64,000 bases of DNA from Candidatus Stackebrandtia faecavium (GCA_019112895.1 DXIM01000095.1:1-64000), one strand, 5' to 3'. Shown: positions 19,044 to 30,500, counted from the first letter of the stretch. Notes: generated from the letters alone by a model not told the origin. Numbers and translations: made by a program.

Positions 19044-21021
19044 GCTGTTGCTCCTGACCGTATCCGTGGTAGGCGTATTCGCTGGAACGAACCGGGGCCG
19101 GCTCCAGCCATTCGCGACGGTCCGCGTCGTAGGACGCCACCTCGGTGCTGCTGCCGTCCGCGCCGAGACGGTATATTCGCGCACCGTGCGGAAGCCGGAC
19201 ACTGTCGACTTTGTATTCCGGCACGCGGCGACCGTTCTCGCCATCGGTGTAACCGTCACCGACGAATGGTGGAGGCTCCACGACCCAGCCGCCGTTCTCG
19301 GTCGCCTGCCTGGAATCGTTCCCGCCGTATGCCTGCTGGTACAGATCCCTGCGGTGTCCCACCCACGACACGACATGTACCGAAGTGTCGTCATAGGAGA
19401 ATGGGCTGTCGCGGTGAACCAGCCGCAGACCCGCGTACAGGTCCCTCGGAGTCGCCAGATCGGCGACGTCGGCATAACAATGCACGAAACCGGCAACACG
19501 GTCGTAGCCGCGGTCCAAGATCATCGAGACTTGGTGATGCGGCAAGACCTTCTGCATCAGCTGCGGAACCACGGCCTGATCCGCGCGCAGCTGCGCGCGG
19601 ACCTTGTCTTCCAGATCCAGCGCCGTCGACAGCAGGCCCTTCGCGTCGGCCCACTTGACGAACGTCGTGACCTGCGGGCCCGGCATGTTCGCGCCGACCT
19701 CGGTGCCCGGGTTGACGTACAGCGAGTACTCGACACCCGGCCATTCCTTCGCCAGGCGCGCGAACGTCGTCTTCACGTACGGCATGTCCCCGTAACGCGC
19801 GGTCAACCGCACCGACGTCGTGAACGCGGTGACGGTGTATTCGCCTTCGATGACATCGGTGTACCAGCCGAATTCGGACTCACCCGGTACGGCCTTCTTC
19901 GAGCTACCGAACGGAATCGGTACGTACGCCCAGGAACACATGAGCGTTTCCAGGAACGCCGCGGAGTTAGCTTCGGACGCCGCGCGCGCCAGCTCGTCCT
20001 CAACCTGGTCCTCGTCGAGCCATTCGGCGGGCCGCGGGACCTCGGCGGCAGGCAGTGAAGACGCGGCCGCCTCGGGAGCCTGCGGCTGCGGCGTCGATTC
20101 CGCCACCGGTTCCGAAAACGACGGTGGGTCCTGCGCGGGCGGTGCCGACTCGGGCGGGTCCTGCGCGAACGGCGCCGGCTCGGGTGCTTCCCGCTCGGTG
20201 CGTTTCGTTCGCGACGGCAACTCCTGGCGAGTGTTGGCAGCACCCTTGGAGAAGTCGGGCGTCCACAGTTCTTCGTTGGGGTCGTAGGAGTCGTCGTCCC
20301 AGTAGTCGTGGGGGTCCTCTTCGGGTTCCGGCGCCGCGACGTTCGGGGTCCAATACTTCTGATTCGGGTCGCGCGTCGGCAGCCCGGAGTCGCGTTGCGG
20401 CGCGGGTTGCTCAACCGACCTTGCCGGTTGGGCCGGTTGGGCCGGTTGTTGACGATCCGACGTCGGCGGCGCGTAATCCGGTGTCGCCGAATCCCAATAA
20501 TTCGTGCCGGGGTCACGGCTCGGCAGGCCGCCCGGGGTGCTTGCGGCGGTCGCGCCCTGACGCGGCTGTTCGTAGCGGGAGTCGGGTCCCGGCGCGGGCG
20601 CGGACTGCGGGGGCGAAGGTTCCGGCTCGGCTTCAGGCAGGACCGCGTTGCCGTTGGCGACCTGTCCCACGAACCACGATGGAAGGTAGCCCTCGATCGG
20701 GAGGCCCGGGTTCACCGCGAGCCACCAGGCCGGGTCGGGCCATTCGTCGGCCAGTCTCGTGAATTGAACCGTCCGGAACGATCCTGCGTGGGAATGCAGA
20801 CAGGCCTGCATCGCCTCCGGCGAAGTGAACGCCAAAATGTGGGTGCGTTCTTCGGTGGACCAGGTCGCCCAGCTTCCGGCTCCGCTGATTTGCCCGTCAT
20901 GGACCGGCAACAACAGGTCGACGCGTGTGAGTAGGCGGAAGTATTCTTCCTGTCGCTTGGCCCGCAACGCATCGCGCAGCCGCTGTTCGATGTCGGTAGC
21001 TGGCTCCCACATCGGCGTCAC
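19036..21021 (-). CDS. Large protein with two SseB-like domains, P/E-rich linker, and extra C-terminal domain
   Basis: Two regions with F.RLA.EWP....LAVNPG pattern (QFTRLADEWPDPAWWLAVNPG; TFARLAKEWPGVEYSLYVNPG); SD aggag before GTG 21021. Confidence 0.8.
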   Translation of the reverse strand: MTPMWEPATDIEQRLRDALRAKRQEEYFRLLTRVDLLLPVHDGQISGAGSWATWSTEERTHILAFTSPEAMQACLHSHAGSFRTVQFTRLADEWPDPAWWLAVNPGLPIEGYLPSWFVGQVANGNAVLPEAEPEPSPPQSAPAPGPDSRYEQPRQGATAASTPGGLPSRDPGTNYWDSATPDYAPPTSDRQQPAQPAQPARSVEQPAPQRDSGLPTRDPNQKYWTPNVAAPEPEEDPHDYWDDDSYDPNEELWTPDFSKGAANTRQELPSRTKRTEREAPEPAPFAQDPPESAPPAQDPPSFSEPVAESTPQPQAPEAAASSLPAAEVPRPAEWLDEDQVEDELARAASEANSAAFLETLMCSWAYVPIPFGSSKKAVPGESEFGWYTDVIEGEYTVTAFTTSVRLTARYGDMPYVKTTFARLAKEWPGVEYSLYVNPGTEVGANMPGPQVTTFVKWADAKGLLSTALDLEDKVRAQLRADQAVVPQLMQKVLPHHQVSMILDRGYDRVAGFVHCYADVADLATPRDLYAGLRLVHRDSPFSYDDTSVHVVSWVGHRRDLYQQAYGGNDSRQATENGGWVVEPPPFVGDGYTDGENGRRVPEYKVDSVRLPHGARIYRLGADGSSTEVASYDADRREWLEPAPVRSSEYAYHGYGQEQQHA

Positions 21022-21264
21022 GCTCTCTCCTGGCGGCTTGTGCTAATTGTTTGCGTCGACACGCTAACCCGTTTAGATCGCTGGGGCATCGGCGCATCGG
21101 ACTACATCACAGCATGGAAACAGTATTTTTTGACGGGCGACTGCGCCACGCACCCACGGATCATGTCATACATCCATAGACAACAACAAATTACGATTGA
21201 GTAGCGCAGCCACCCAACCATGCACATATGGCCCGGGCGCGAGCGGCGACGTAACCTAATCCAC

Positions 21265-22035
21265 GTGACGACTCATGCCGCCCACCCGCGTGCACGATCA
21301 AACGCCGCCGAAACGCCGCTCGCGTTGACGCGAAGGGCACGGAAAATGGCCCGGGTGCTCGCCGACACCCATCCCGACGCGCACTGCGAACTCGATTTCG
21401 ACGGCCCCTTCCAACTCGCCGTCGCCACTATCCTGTCGGCCCAATGCACCGATGTGCGAGTCAACGCGACGACGCCGGCCCTGTTCGCCGAATACGGCAC
21501 CCCTGAGGCGATGGCGGCCGCCGACCGCGCCCACCTGGAAGACCTGATCAGGCCGACCGGATTCTTTCGCAGCAAAACCAACTCCCTGTTGGGGCTGGCC
21601 TGTGCGGTAGTCAACGACTACGGCGGCCAGCTGCCGGGACGCATGGAGGAGCTCGTGGCTTTGCCGGGCATCGGCCGCAAGACCGCGAACGTGATCCTCG
21701 GCGACGGCTTCGGTGTGCCCGGAATCACGGTCGACACCCATATGATCCGATTGACGAAACGCTTCGGCTGGACGACACACTCCGATCCGGTCAAGATCGA
21801 GCATGCGCTGCAGCAACTGTTTCCCCGCAAGGACTGGACGATGCTGTCGCACCGCATCATCTTCCACGGCCGACGCGTGTGTCACGCCCGCAAACCCGCG
21901 TGCGGCGCATGCACGCTTGCGCGCTGGTGCCCCTCGTACGGCGACGGCCCCACCGAGCCGGGTACGGCAGCCAAACTGTTGAAGGGGCCGCGCGCCGCGG
22001 AACTGGCCGAGGCGGCCGGGGTGTCACCGGCATGA
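21265..22035 (+). CDS. nth: Endonuclease III
   Basis: [28 protein letters not shown] (HhH), VDTHMIRL, C-terminal Cys4 Fe[21 protein letters not shown]. Confidence 0.95.
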   Translation: MTTHAAHPRARSNAAETPLALTRRARKMARVLADTHPDAHCELDFDGPFQLAVATILSAQCTDVRVNATTPALFAEYGTPEAMAAADRAHLEDLIRPTGFFRSKTNSLLGLACAVVNDYGGQLPGRMEELVALPGIGRKTANVILGDGFGVPGITVDTHMIRLTKRFGWTTHSDPVKIEHALQQLFPRKDWTMLSHRIIFHGRRVCHARKPACGACTLARWCPSYGDGPTEPGTAAKLLKGPRAAELAEAAGVSPA

Positions 22036-22607
22036 ACTTCACGCGAACTCTGGCGTGCGCCCTCGCGGCAATCGCTGTTCTCGCCGGCTGTGGCATCCAG
22101 AAGGAAGCTGCCGACTCCGACGGAGAGTCCGAGCCCGCAGCCGCTTGGTCGGTGTCGTGCCCGGAAGCCGAAAAGACCGCCACGGCGCAAGGCTTCCCCT
22201 CCGAGCCGCTCCCCTGCCTGAGCGGGGACGCGAGCTACGAGGTGGCCGCGATGCATTCGGGTCCGAAGCTTGTCACGCTGTGGGCGTCGTGGTGCAAGCC
22301 CTGCCGGGATGAGGCTCCCGAACTCGAGGAATTCCACCAGACCCTGGGTGACGACATCACCGTCATCGGCGTCAACACCCAAGATTCGCCGGATCGTGGC
22401 CGCCACTTCGCGCAGGATTTCGGCTGGACGTTCCCCTCCGTTATCGACGAATCCGGTGCCGTCATGCGCTCGCAAGGCGTGGCCGCACTTCCCGCCACGT
22501 TCCTCATCGACGCGGACGGACGCACCGTCAAAACATTCAACAAGGGCGACGTGACAGCACAAGACCTTGTCGACGCCGCCGAGACCGAGCTCGAGGTGGG
22601 CAGTTGA
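22032..22607 (+). CDS. TlpA-like thioredoxin-fold lipoprotein
   Basis: Lipobox [12 protein letters not shown] redox motif, LPATFLID. Confidence 0.9.
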   Translation: MNFTRTLACALAAIAVLAGCGIQKEAADSDGESEPAAAWSVSCPEAEKTATAQGFPSEPLPCLSGDASYEVAAMHSGPKLVTLWASWCKPCRDEAPELEEFHQTLGDDITVIGVNTQDSPDRGRHFAQDFGWTFPSVIDESGAVMRSQGVAALPATFLIDADGRTVKTFNKGDVTAQDLVDAAETELEVGS

Positions 22608-23248
22608 CGACCCGTCCAGTCACCGACTCCGCGCTTCCTGGCTGGTGGAACCCCTTGGCGCAGCGCGCGGCCGCAATCGACGGAAGCGCGATCACGAAGC
22701 ATCTTCCACCCGAACGCGGCGGTAAGCGCTCGGCAGTGCTCGTGTTGCTAGGCGAGGACGAACGCGGCCCGAACGTCCTGGTGATACAGCGTTCGGCGAC
22801 ACTGCGTCACCACGCGGGCCAACCTGGTTTCCCCGGCGGGGCAAGCGATCCGACCGACCGGGACCTCGTCGACACGGCGCTGCGCGAGACCGAGGAAGAG
22901 GTAGGCCTCGACCGCGACTCGGCAACGATCGTCACGACGCTTCCGGAGCTGTGGATTGGCGTCACGAACTTCCGTGTGACCCCGGTGTTGGCCTGGTGGC
23001 ATGCACCCCACCCGGTCTATCCGCATTCGCGGGCCGAGGTGGAGACGGTCGCGATCCTTCCGGTACACGAGCTGGCGGATCCGCAGCATCGGCTGCGCGC
23101 CAAGCATCCCAGCGGCTACATCGGCCCCGCCTTCGCACTCGAAGGCCTACTAATCTGGGGGTTCACGGCCGGCGTCTTGTCGACTGTGCTGCGGCTTGGC
23201 GGATGGGATAGACCCTGGGACCGCAACCGCATCGCGGACGTCAGTTAG
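22604..23248 (+). CDS. NUDIX hydrolase (CoA pyrophosphatase-like)
   Basis: GQPGFPGGASDPTDRDLVDTALRETEEEVGL. Confidence 0.92.
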   Translation: MTTRPVTDSALPGWWNPLAQRAAAIDGSAITKHLPPERGGKRSAVLVLLGEDERGPNVLVIQRSATLRHHAGQPGFPGGASDPTDRDLVDTALRETEEEVGLDRDSATIVTTLPELWIGVTNFRVTPVLAWWHAPHPVYPHSRAEVETVAILPVHELADPQHRLRAKHPSGYIGPAFALEGLLIWGFTAGVLSTVLRLGGWDRPWDRNRIADVS

Positions 23249-23337
23249 CGGGCGGCGGCGCCGATCCCGTCATGAGCATCCACCTGGTACACCGTAGGGT
23301 GGACGCGTCACTTCCACGAACGGCAGGAGCACAACCG

Positions 23338-24528
23338 GTGAATGGTGGCATACTCGTCGACATTTTTGTGGTGCTCCTTGCGTTGTTGTTCGCCATCAAC
23401 GGATACCGCCAAGGGTTCATTGTGGGCGCCCTCGGGTTCGCGGGTTTTTTCGGCGGCGCACTGCTCGGACTCCAGCTCGCGCCGACGGTCATCGAATACG
23501 TGTCACAGCCGCTGCCGCGGGTCGTTTTCGCGCTCCTCATCGTGCTCGGCATCGCGATATTTGGGCAATGGCTCGGCTCCTCCGTAGGCTTCAAACTGCG
23601 AAAACAGGTCAGACACCGTACGGTTCAGCGATTCGACGAGTTCGGTGGCGCCCTGATTTCGATCGTCGCGGTGCTACTCGTCGCCTGGATGGTCGCGGCC
23701 CCGTTGGCGTCGTCGAGCATGCCTGGTGTCGCCTCGGCGGTGCGAAACAGCACGATCGTGCGCGCTATCGACGACAACGTCCCCACCCCTGTCCAGGGCG
23801 TCTACGACTCCCTGCAGTCCTCGGTCAACACCAACGGTTTCCCCGAAGTGTTCTCGGGTCTCGACCCCACCCAGGCTTACCCCGTGGACCCGCCGGATCC
23901 GGAGTTGGCGGCTTCGCCCGTGGTGCAAAACGCCCAGAGTTCGGTCCTGAAGGTCACCGGCGACGCTCCACAATGCGATCGCCATATCGCGGGCTCCAGT
24001 TTCGTCTTCGACACCGAACTGGTCATGACGAACGCCCATGTCGTGGCGGGCACCGACTCGGTCTCCGTGCAGACGGGCCAGGGAGCCATGGAGGCGCGGG
24101 TCGTCGTGTTCGACCCGAACCGCGACCTCGCGGTCCTATACGTGCCGGGGCTCAACGCCTCGCCGTTGCCGCTGGAAGACAAGGACGCCGAATCCGGCGA
24201 GGACACGATCGTCCTGGGCTACCCGGGCGGAGGGCCGTACACGGCGACGCCGTCGCGCATCCGCGAGTCCCGCGACGTGACGGGCCCGAATATCTACGGC
24301 GACCAGGACGTCACCCGCGAGGTCTATTCGCTGCGTTCGCAGATCCGCAGCGGAAATTCGGGCGGCCCGTTGCTGTCGCAGGACGGCGAGGTGTACGGAG
24401 TCATTTTCGCCGCGGCCGTCGACGACCCTGAGACGGGCTATGCAGTCACGCTGGACGAAGCCTCACCGGTACTCGAGCAGGGGCGCTCCGCGACCGAACC
24501 GGTGAGCACGCACGGCTGCACGATCTGA
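23338..24528 (+). CDS. MarP-type membrane serine protease (CvpA-like 4 TM + trypsin-like)
   Basis: GTG 23338 with upstream aggag; N-terminal TM domain; TNAHVVAG, NRDLAVL, SGNSGGPLL triad motifs; gene order. Confidence 0.9.
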   Translation: MNGGILVDIFVVLLALLFAINGYRQGFIVGALGFAGFFGGALLGLQLAPTVIEYVSQPLPRVVFALLIVLGIAIFGQWLGSSVGFKLRKQVRHRTVQRFDEFGGALISIVAVLLVAWMVAAPLASSSMPGVASAVRNSTIVRAIDDNVPTPVQGVYDSLQSSVNTNGFPEVFSGLDPTQAYPVDPPDPELAASPVVQNAQSSVLKVTGDAPQCDRHIAGSSFVFDTELVMTNAHVVAGTDSVSVQTGQGAMEARVVVFDPNRDLAVLYVPGLNASPLPLEDKDAESGEDTIVLGYPGGGPYTATPSRIRESRDVTGPNIYGDQDVTREVYSLRSQIRSGNSGGPLLSQDGEVYGVIFAAAVDDPETGYAVTLDEASPVLEQGRSATEPVSTHGCTI

Positions 24529-24668
24529 CGGGTGAGCGAACAGGAGTTCCTTGATAGACGCTGCCGCTGTGTCCCATACCACATTCGGCTGATCCAAGAC
24601 GCACAGTGCACAAGCTGTTGAAACTTTCGAAGCCGAGAGTTTTCGTGCGTTTCCGGTAGCCACAGACA

Positions 24669-24699
24669 TGGACAAACGTCCACACGTGACGCCTATAAT
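24669..24699 (+). promoter_or_regulatory. Predicted crp promoter TGGACA-N19-TATAAT with overlapping palindrome TGGAC-AAAC-GTCCA
   Basis: TATAAT at 24694-24699; palindrome 24669-24682. Confidence 0.45.
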
Positions 24700-24782
24700 G
24701 TCCGGGCCGATGCCCACAGAACAAGCGTTAGGCATACACTCGGGTGCAGCGCGGTGTGCGCGATAGGAGGAGGTGTTCAGGG

Positions 24783-25460
24783 ATGGACGAGATTCTTGCC
24801 CGGGCTGGGTTGTTCCAGGGCGTCGACCCCGAAGCGGTTGGTGCACTCACCAAGGAACTGGAACATGTGGAGATCAAGAAAGGTAATACGGTCTTCACGG
24901 AAAGTGAACCCGGCGACAGCCTCTACATCGTGTTGAGCGGCAAAGTGAAGCTCGGCCGCCGCGCCGCGGATGGCCGCCAGAACTTGTTGGCCGTCATGGG
25001 GCCGTCGGACATGCTCGGCGAGTTGTCGCTGTTCGACCCGGGCCCCCGTACCGCCACAGCGACCGCGCTGACGGACCTGCGGCTCGCGAAGCTCGGCAAA
25101 TCGTCTTTGCGCCCCTGGATCACCGACCGCCCCGAGATCGCCGAACAGCTGCTTCGGGTCATCGCACGGCGGCTGCGTCGCACCAACGACTCGATGGCCG
25201 ACTTGATCTTCACGGACGTTCCCGGCCGGGTCGCGAAATCGTTGCTGCAGATGGCCAGCCGCTTCGGCACCCGCGACGGCGGTGTTCTGCGGGTGACGCA
25301 CGACCTGACGCAGGAAGAGCTCGCGCAGCTGGTCGGCGCTTCACGCGAAACCGTGAACAAGGCCCTCGCCGACTTCGCCGGGCGCGGCTGGCTCCGCCTC
25401 GACGGCAAGAGCGTCATCATCTTGGATCCCGAACGTCTGGCACGTCGCGCACGCGTGTAA
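24783..25460 (+). CDS. crp: Crp/Fnr family cAMP-responsive regulator
   Basis: Cyclic-nucleotide domain ([17 protein letters not shown]...[19 protein letters not shown]) and C-terminal HTH ([23 protein letters not shown]); SD aggaggtg. Confidence 0.92.
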   Translation: MDEILARAGLFQGVDPEAVGALTKELEHVEIKKGNTVFTESEPGDSLYIVLSGKVKLGRRAADGRQNLLAVMGPSDMLGELSLFDPGPRTATATALTDLRLAKLGKSSLRPWITDRPEIAEQLLRVIARRLRRTNDSMADLIFTDVPGRVAKSLLQMASRFGTRDGGVLRVTHDLTQEELAQLVGASRETVNKALADFAGRGWLRLDGKSVIILDPERLARRARV

Positions 25461-25474
25461 CACGCTCAATCGTG

Positions 25475-25511
25475 AACCGGTCACTGCTTCTTCGGCGGTG
25501 ACCGGTTTTTA
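25475..25511 (+). terminator. Rho-independent terminator of crp
   Basis: aaccggtcac-N13-gtgaccggttttttt. Confidence 0.85.
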
Positions 25512-25515
25512 CTGC

Positions 25516-27474
25516 TCAGGACCCCACGAACGCCGAGTTCGTCGTCGGTTCGCCGTCCTTACGCTGTGCAACACAATGGAACTGACGGTTCCCATCCTCG
25601 AAGGACTTCTCGGTCGGAGGAAGCACGTTCGTGTTCCAGTTGGACGCGTCGATGCCGACCATGTTCTCCAACGGCGGGTCGTCAGACTTGTTGAAACAGG
25701 CCTTGATGACGGCCCCTACACTTTCGACATTCGCGTAGGTGGGTTCGTCGACATCTTCGGGAAGCTCCCCGACGGCGTACGCCTCCCATTCGTGCTTCTC
25801 GTTGCACGACACTTTCTTGGCGGCCGCCATGTCGTCGCCGTCCACGAGATCGCCGTTGAAACAGGTCGGTTTCTCGACGCACCCGACTCCGTATTTGGTC
25901 AGCACGCAACTCTTGGTTTTTTGCTCCGCAGTGTCCTTCGAGACCGAGCTTTCACCACTCGTCACGAACAGCACCAGCCCAGCGATGACCGCGAGCACGA
26001 TCGAAACAGCGATGCCACCGACGAGGACGAGGGAACCGACCCCACCTTTGTCTTTGCCGCCGCGCGCCGCGATTCGGCGTTCGCGCCGGGTCGCGAGCTC
26101 AAGCTCTTTACCTTCGCTTCCCGGTGAAGGGCCCGGCCCGTCGTCGTACGGCGTACGGGGGTCGTGTGACGGGCTCGCGTCGCTCCCCCACGCGGGCCCG
26201 GGACGCGGCCGCGGGCTCGGCGGGTGCGTGCGGGGGACTTCGATCGCCCAATCCGAGTCGTGGACGGACCAATCGGATTCGGTCCGTTGCGGCGGCACCG
26301 ACAACGGTTCGGTAGGGGCGGGCGGCGTCGGCGCGGGCGGCAAATCCAGGTCGCGCCTCGGCTGCCGCGGTGACGGCACATCCGGCGACGGTTCCGGGTA
26401 CGACCGCGGCGGCTGCTGCGGCTCTTCGTCCCAATGGCGTTCCGGCGGCGGGGCGGAAGCTGGGATGGGCCGCGTGTGCGCCTCCGGTTCGTCCCCGACC
26501 GTGCCCCGGCGCTCCGGTTCAGGCTCCAACGAAGCTGGCCTGGCGGGCGCGGGGGGCGCCGCTGCGGGCGGTGGCGCCGAACGCGGCGTGGGAGCTTGCC
26601 GAGGCGGAATCGTGATGGCTCCGGTAGCGGCCGCCACCGGCACGCTTTCCAGCATGTCGCGAAACTGCATCGCGGTCGGTCGCCCGTCCGGGTTGTTCGT
26701 CATCGCGGCACGGATCATCCCGAGCATCACCTGGGATACCCCGGGGATGTCCGGGATCGGTTCCCCAAACAACGACATGACGTCCTCGACCGTGAAATCG
26801 CGGTCGTTGGCGGGGAACCTGGGCGGACGGCCGCACAGCATCGCGTACAGGGTCGCCGCCAGCGAATACACGTCACCGGGTTCGCCGGAAGGGCGTAGGT
26901 GGAAAGTTTCCAGCGGCGCGTACGCGGGCGTCATCGCGGCACGCACGACCGGCGTCTCTGTTCGCGTCTCCAGCAGGCAGGCCACACCGAAGTCGGCCAG
27001 TACCGGATCGCCATCGAACGTCAGCAGAATGTTCGCCGGTTTGATGTCGCGGTGAAGCACACGATTCGCGTGCGCGTGTGCGAGCGCGTCGGCGATACGG
27101 ATACCGACGCTTTTGACCTCGTCGGGGCTGAGCGCTCCGTCCTCGTCAATCAGGTCCGCGTACGAGCCTTGGCACAGCTGCGTGATGACGTAAGGCCGGC
27201 CGGCGCGCGTGAAGCCGGCGATGTAGGTGTCGATGATCCCGGGGTGGTCCGACAACTGCCCGACGGCCCGCACTTCCTTCTCGAACTGCGCACGGTCGTC
27301 TTCGGGCCCCAGTATGCGGTTGTCGATCTTCAACGCCACAACACGGTCGCTCGAGACCTGCAGGGCACGGTAAACCGTCGCGTTCGCATTCTGTGCAACG
27401 ACGGTGATATCCGTCAGGTCGGGAAAGTCCGTTTCTTCCGGCCATGGGGGATCGTTAGGCGCCATCATGCTCAC
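25516..27474 (-). CDS. Ser/Thr protein kinase, TM, extracellular Cys-rich C-terminal domain
   Basis: VLHRDIKPANILL, LADFGVACLL; Pro-rich juxtamembrane; one TM; six Cys in C-terminal domain. Confidence 0.9.
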   Translation of the reverse strand: MSMMAPNDPPWPEETDFPDLTDITVVAQNANATVYRALQVSSDRVVALKIDNRILGPEDDRAQFEKEVRAVGQLSDHPGIIDTYIAGFTRAGRPYVITQLCQGSYADLIDEDGALSPDEVKSVGIRIADALAHAHANRVLHRDIKPANILLTFDGDPVLADFGVACLLETRTETPVVRAAMTPAYAPLETFHLRPSGEPGDVYSLAATLYAMLCGRPPRFPANDRDFTVEDVMSLFGEPIPDIPGVSQVMLGMIRAAMTNNPDGRPTAMQFRDMLESVPVAAATGAITIPPRQAPTPRSAPPPAAAPPAPARPASLEPEPERRGTVGDEPEAHTRPIPASAPPPERHWDEEPQQPPRSYPEPSPDVPSPRQPRRDLDLPPAPTPPAPTEPLSVPPQRTESDWSVHDSDWAIEVPRTHPPSPRPRPGPAWGSDASPSHDPRTPYDDGPGPSPGSEGKELELATRRERRIAARGGKDKGGVGSLVLVGGIAVSIVLAVIAGLVLFVTSGESSVSKDTAEQKTKSCVLTKYGVGCVEKPTCFNGDLVDGDDMAAAKKVSCNEKHEWEAYAVGELPEDVDEPTYANVESVGAVIKACFNKSDDPPLENMVGIDASNWNTNVLPPTEKSFEDGNRQFHCVAQRKDGEPTTNSAFVGS

Positions 27475-27566
27475 GTTCGTTTAAGTTAGGGCACCGATGC
27501 CAAAGAGGTGCCTTTCTATTCGGTCAAAACCTCACGACGTCCGTATGACCCAGATGTCGTTTTTGG

Positions 27567-30500
27567 TCATGACATCGCCGGCTGCGCCCGGTCGGAGGTA
27601 GCCGGGGACACCTGAGTGGCACGACATACAGCTTCCAGCAACTCGCCCGAACGGACATCTTCGCCGGGCGCATCGAGCGCCCGCAATGCCCATTCACGAG
27701 CCGTCTGTTTCTGCCCGTCCTGCAATAGGAGTTGAGCATACCGTGCGACGGCGCGACGTCGGGAGTACATCAACGCCGGGTCGTTGAACTGCTCTGCCGC
27801 GATCGACATCCAGTGCAATGCGCCTTCGTGGTCGCCGACCGCCGCACGCGCTTCCGCCAGCAACGCCGTCGGCCCCACTTTGACCGGTTCAAGGACGTCG
27901 TGCGGTACCGCCAGCGTGAGCGTGAACTTCGCGGCCTCCTCGGCTCCGGCCGCGTCCCCTTTATCCAGCAGGCAGTGGCCGTAGACGGTGCGGGCGAGGC
28001 CGGTTAGCAGCGGGTGTTTGGCTATCGCCCCGTACTTCTCGGATTCGGTGACGAGCTCTATCGCGTGGTCGATCTCGCCGAGTTCGCGGGCGATGATGCT
28101 GCGTATCAGCAACGCGAAGCCTCGCCCCCAGTCGTCGTCGACGCGGTCGAAGTCCCGGAAACCTTTACGCGCCAACGCATCAGTGCCTTCGAGCTCGCCC
28201 AGTTCACATGCCGAGTAGGCGCTGACGCTGCGCAGCATCCCCACTGCCCACACGTCACCGACTTTCTCGCCGAACGGGCGGAACGCCTCCGCCAGTCGTT
28301 GCGACTCCCGGAGCCTGCCGGCGAGCATCCGCGCGAACGCCGCCGAACTGCGCACCCATGCACGTCCCATCCGGTCGTTTTGTGCCGCGAACAGACGGGC
28401 GGCGCGACCGAGCGCGTCGTCGGCGGCCGAGAAGTCACCGAGGCTCGTCGAGACCCAAGCCAGGTGCTGCAGCGCCCAGGCTTGGGCGCGGCGGTCCTCG
28501 GCGCGGGAGGCGACGTCCAGGGCCGTGGAGAAGCGTTCCTCCGCGGCACGCAACTGACCCCGCAAGTAGTCGAACATGCCGAGCCGGCACAGGACGTCCG
28601 CCTGTTCGACCGGAAGGTTCGCTTCAGTGGCCAGGTCGTACGAGCGCTGCCATACGCGTTGGGCGCTTTCGGGCTCGCCCAGGCTGCGGAAAGCCCGTCC
28701 CGCCAGCATCAACGCCTGCGCCGCGACCGACGCATCGGCGACCACGTTGCCGCGGGTGTGTTCACCGTCGAGCGGCAGGCTCACGTGCAGTTCCGCGGCC
28801 AGCTGCTCCAGCGACGCCAACGCATCGGAGGCTCGTCCGAGGCGTAGCAGCGCACGGTTACGCACCAGCTGGTCCTCGGGCGTGAGGTGCCGCACCTCGC
28901 TGGAACGATCCAGCAGCTGCAGCGCATTGTCCGGTTCGGCGTTGTCCATCGCGCGGCGGGCCGAACGACCGAACGCGCGCACGACGGCGTCGCGAACCCA
29001 AAATGCGTTCGACGAGCGCGGTAGCGCCATCGTGCGAGCCGCGCCCAGCGCGTACATCGCGTGGCTGATCGTGAACTCGTCCGCCTGCACCTCGTTCAGA
29101 GAATCCGTGGTCGCCGCCCATTGGGTCAGCCGCGCATGCTGCTCGGCCAAGTCGACTTTCCCGAGGCCCGCATAGGCCGCTTCGCGCATCAGCGGTGTCA
29201 CGAAACGGTATCCGCCGTGTGTGCGGCGGCGCAGCATCCGACGGTTCAGCAGCTCTTCGAGCGGTCCGCTGCTGTCGGCGCCGTTGGTCAGCACCTCGAG
29301 CGCACCCTCCGGGATCACGTCGCCCACGACCGAAGCTTCGCGCAGCAGACTGCGGGCGTCGGGAGGCAGCGCATCGATACGCGCCGTCAAGACCCGGGTG
29401 AGGTCAGCGCTCAACAGGCGACTGTTGAGCGAGCCCGGGGCGAGGCGCCACCGCCCCTCGCGCTGCGTCAACATGCCGCGCTCCGTCAGCAGCGTCACCA
29501 GTTCCGCCAGGTAGTACGGGTTGCCCTGCGCTGTCTCCAGCAGTCGCGCCTCGTCGTCGGGGTCGACTTTTCCGTTGTCGCAAAACGCCGACAACAGCCG
29601 CGCCGCGTCCGCGCCGCGCAAGGGGGTCAACGTGTAAGCCTCGGCCTCGGATATCTGGTTGAGCACGCCCGAGGTCCGCACCAGGCTCGGCCGGCCGAAC
29701 ATCAGCACCAGCACCGGTCCCGACAGGGCCGCCACGGCGGCACCAAGCACGTTCAGGGCACGGTTCGTCGCCGCGTGCAGGTCGTCGACGATCAGCACGA
29801 GCGGCGTCTCGGTAGCCAAGAGGTTGAACAGGTCCGCCACGACCGTCGGGATCGGGTTGGGGCCCTGGTCGTAGGAGTCGCCTGCGCTCGGACGGCCTTC
29901 GGTTTGCGGCCTCGGGCCGTACCCCAGGAACGACAGCAGCAGGTCGACGTTGAGCACGCAGCCGTCCGCATGCCCACTGGCGTGCCGTTCGGTGACTTTG
30001 CGCAACTGGCGTTCGGCCGTTTCCCGGTCGTCACCGATCGACAGACCGATGGCTTTACGCACCAGGTCCGCCAGCGGCCCGAGCCGATAGCCCTGGCCGT
30101 ATGCTGCGGCGCGCACCGACAACACGCGGGCCCCGCGGTTGCTGGCCATGCGCGCGCATTCCAGCGCCATGCGGGTCTTACCGATTCCGGCGTCGGCCGT
30201 CATGACGAGCGACACGGCTTCGTTGCGGTCGATGGCGGCTTCGAGCCGCCCCTGGACGCGACCCATTTCGGCGTCGCGACCGACGAACGGCGCGCGGTCG
30301 CCGAGGCTCGCTTTGATCCCGGGTTCATCGTGCAGCCCGAGCAGCTCGTACGCTTCGACGGGTTGACGTTTTCCCTTGAGGCGGATCGGGTTCAGCCGTC
30401 GCCACGCGGCGATGTGTTTCGTTGCTTCCATCGTTTCCGCGCTGGCGTAGACGGTGCCCACCATGGCCACGTCGGCGAGCCGCGACGCGGTGTTGACGGT

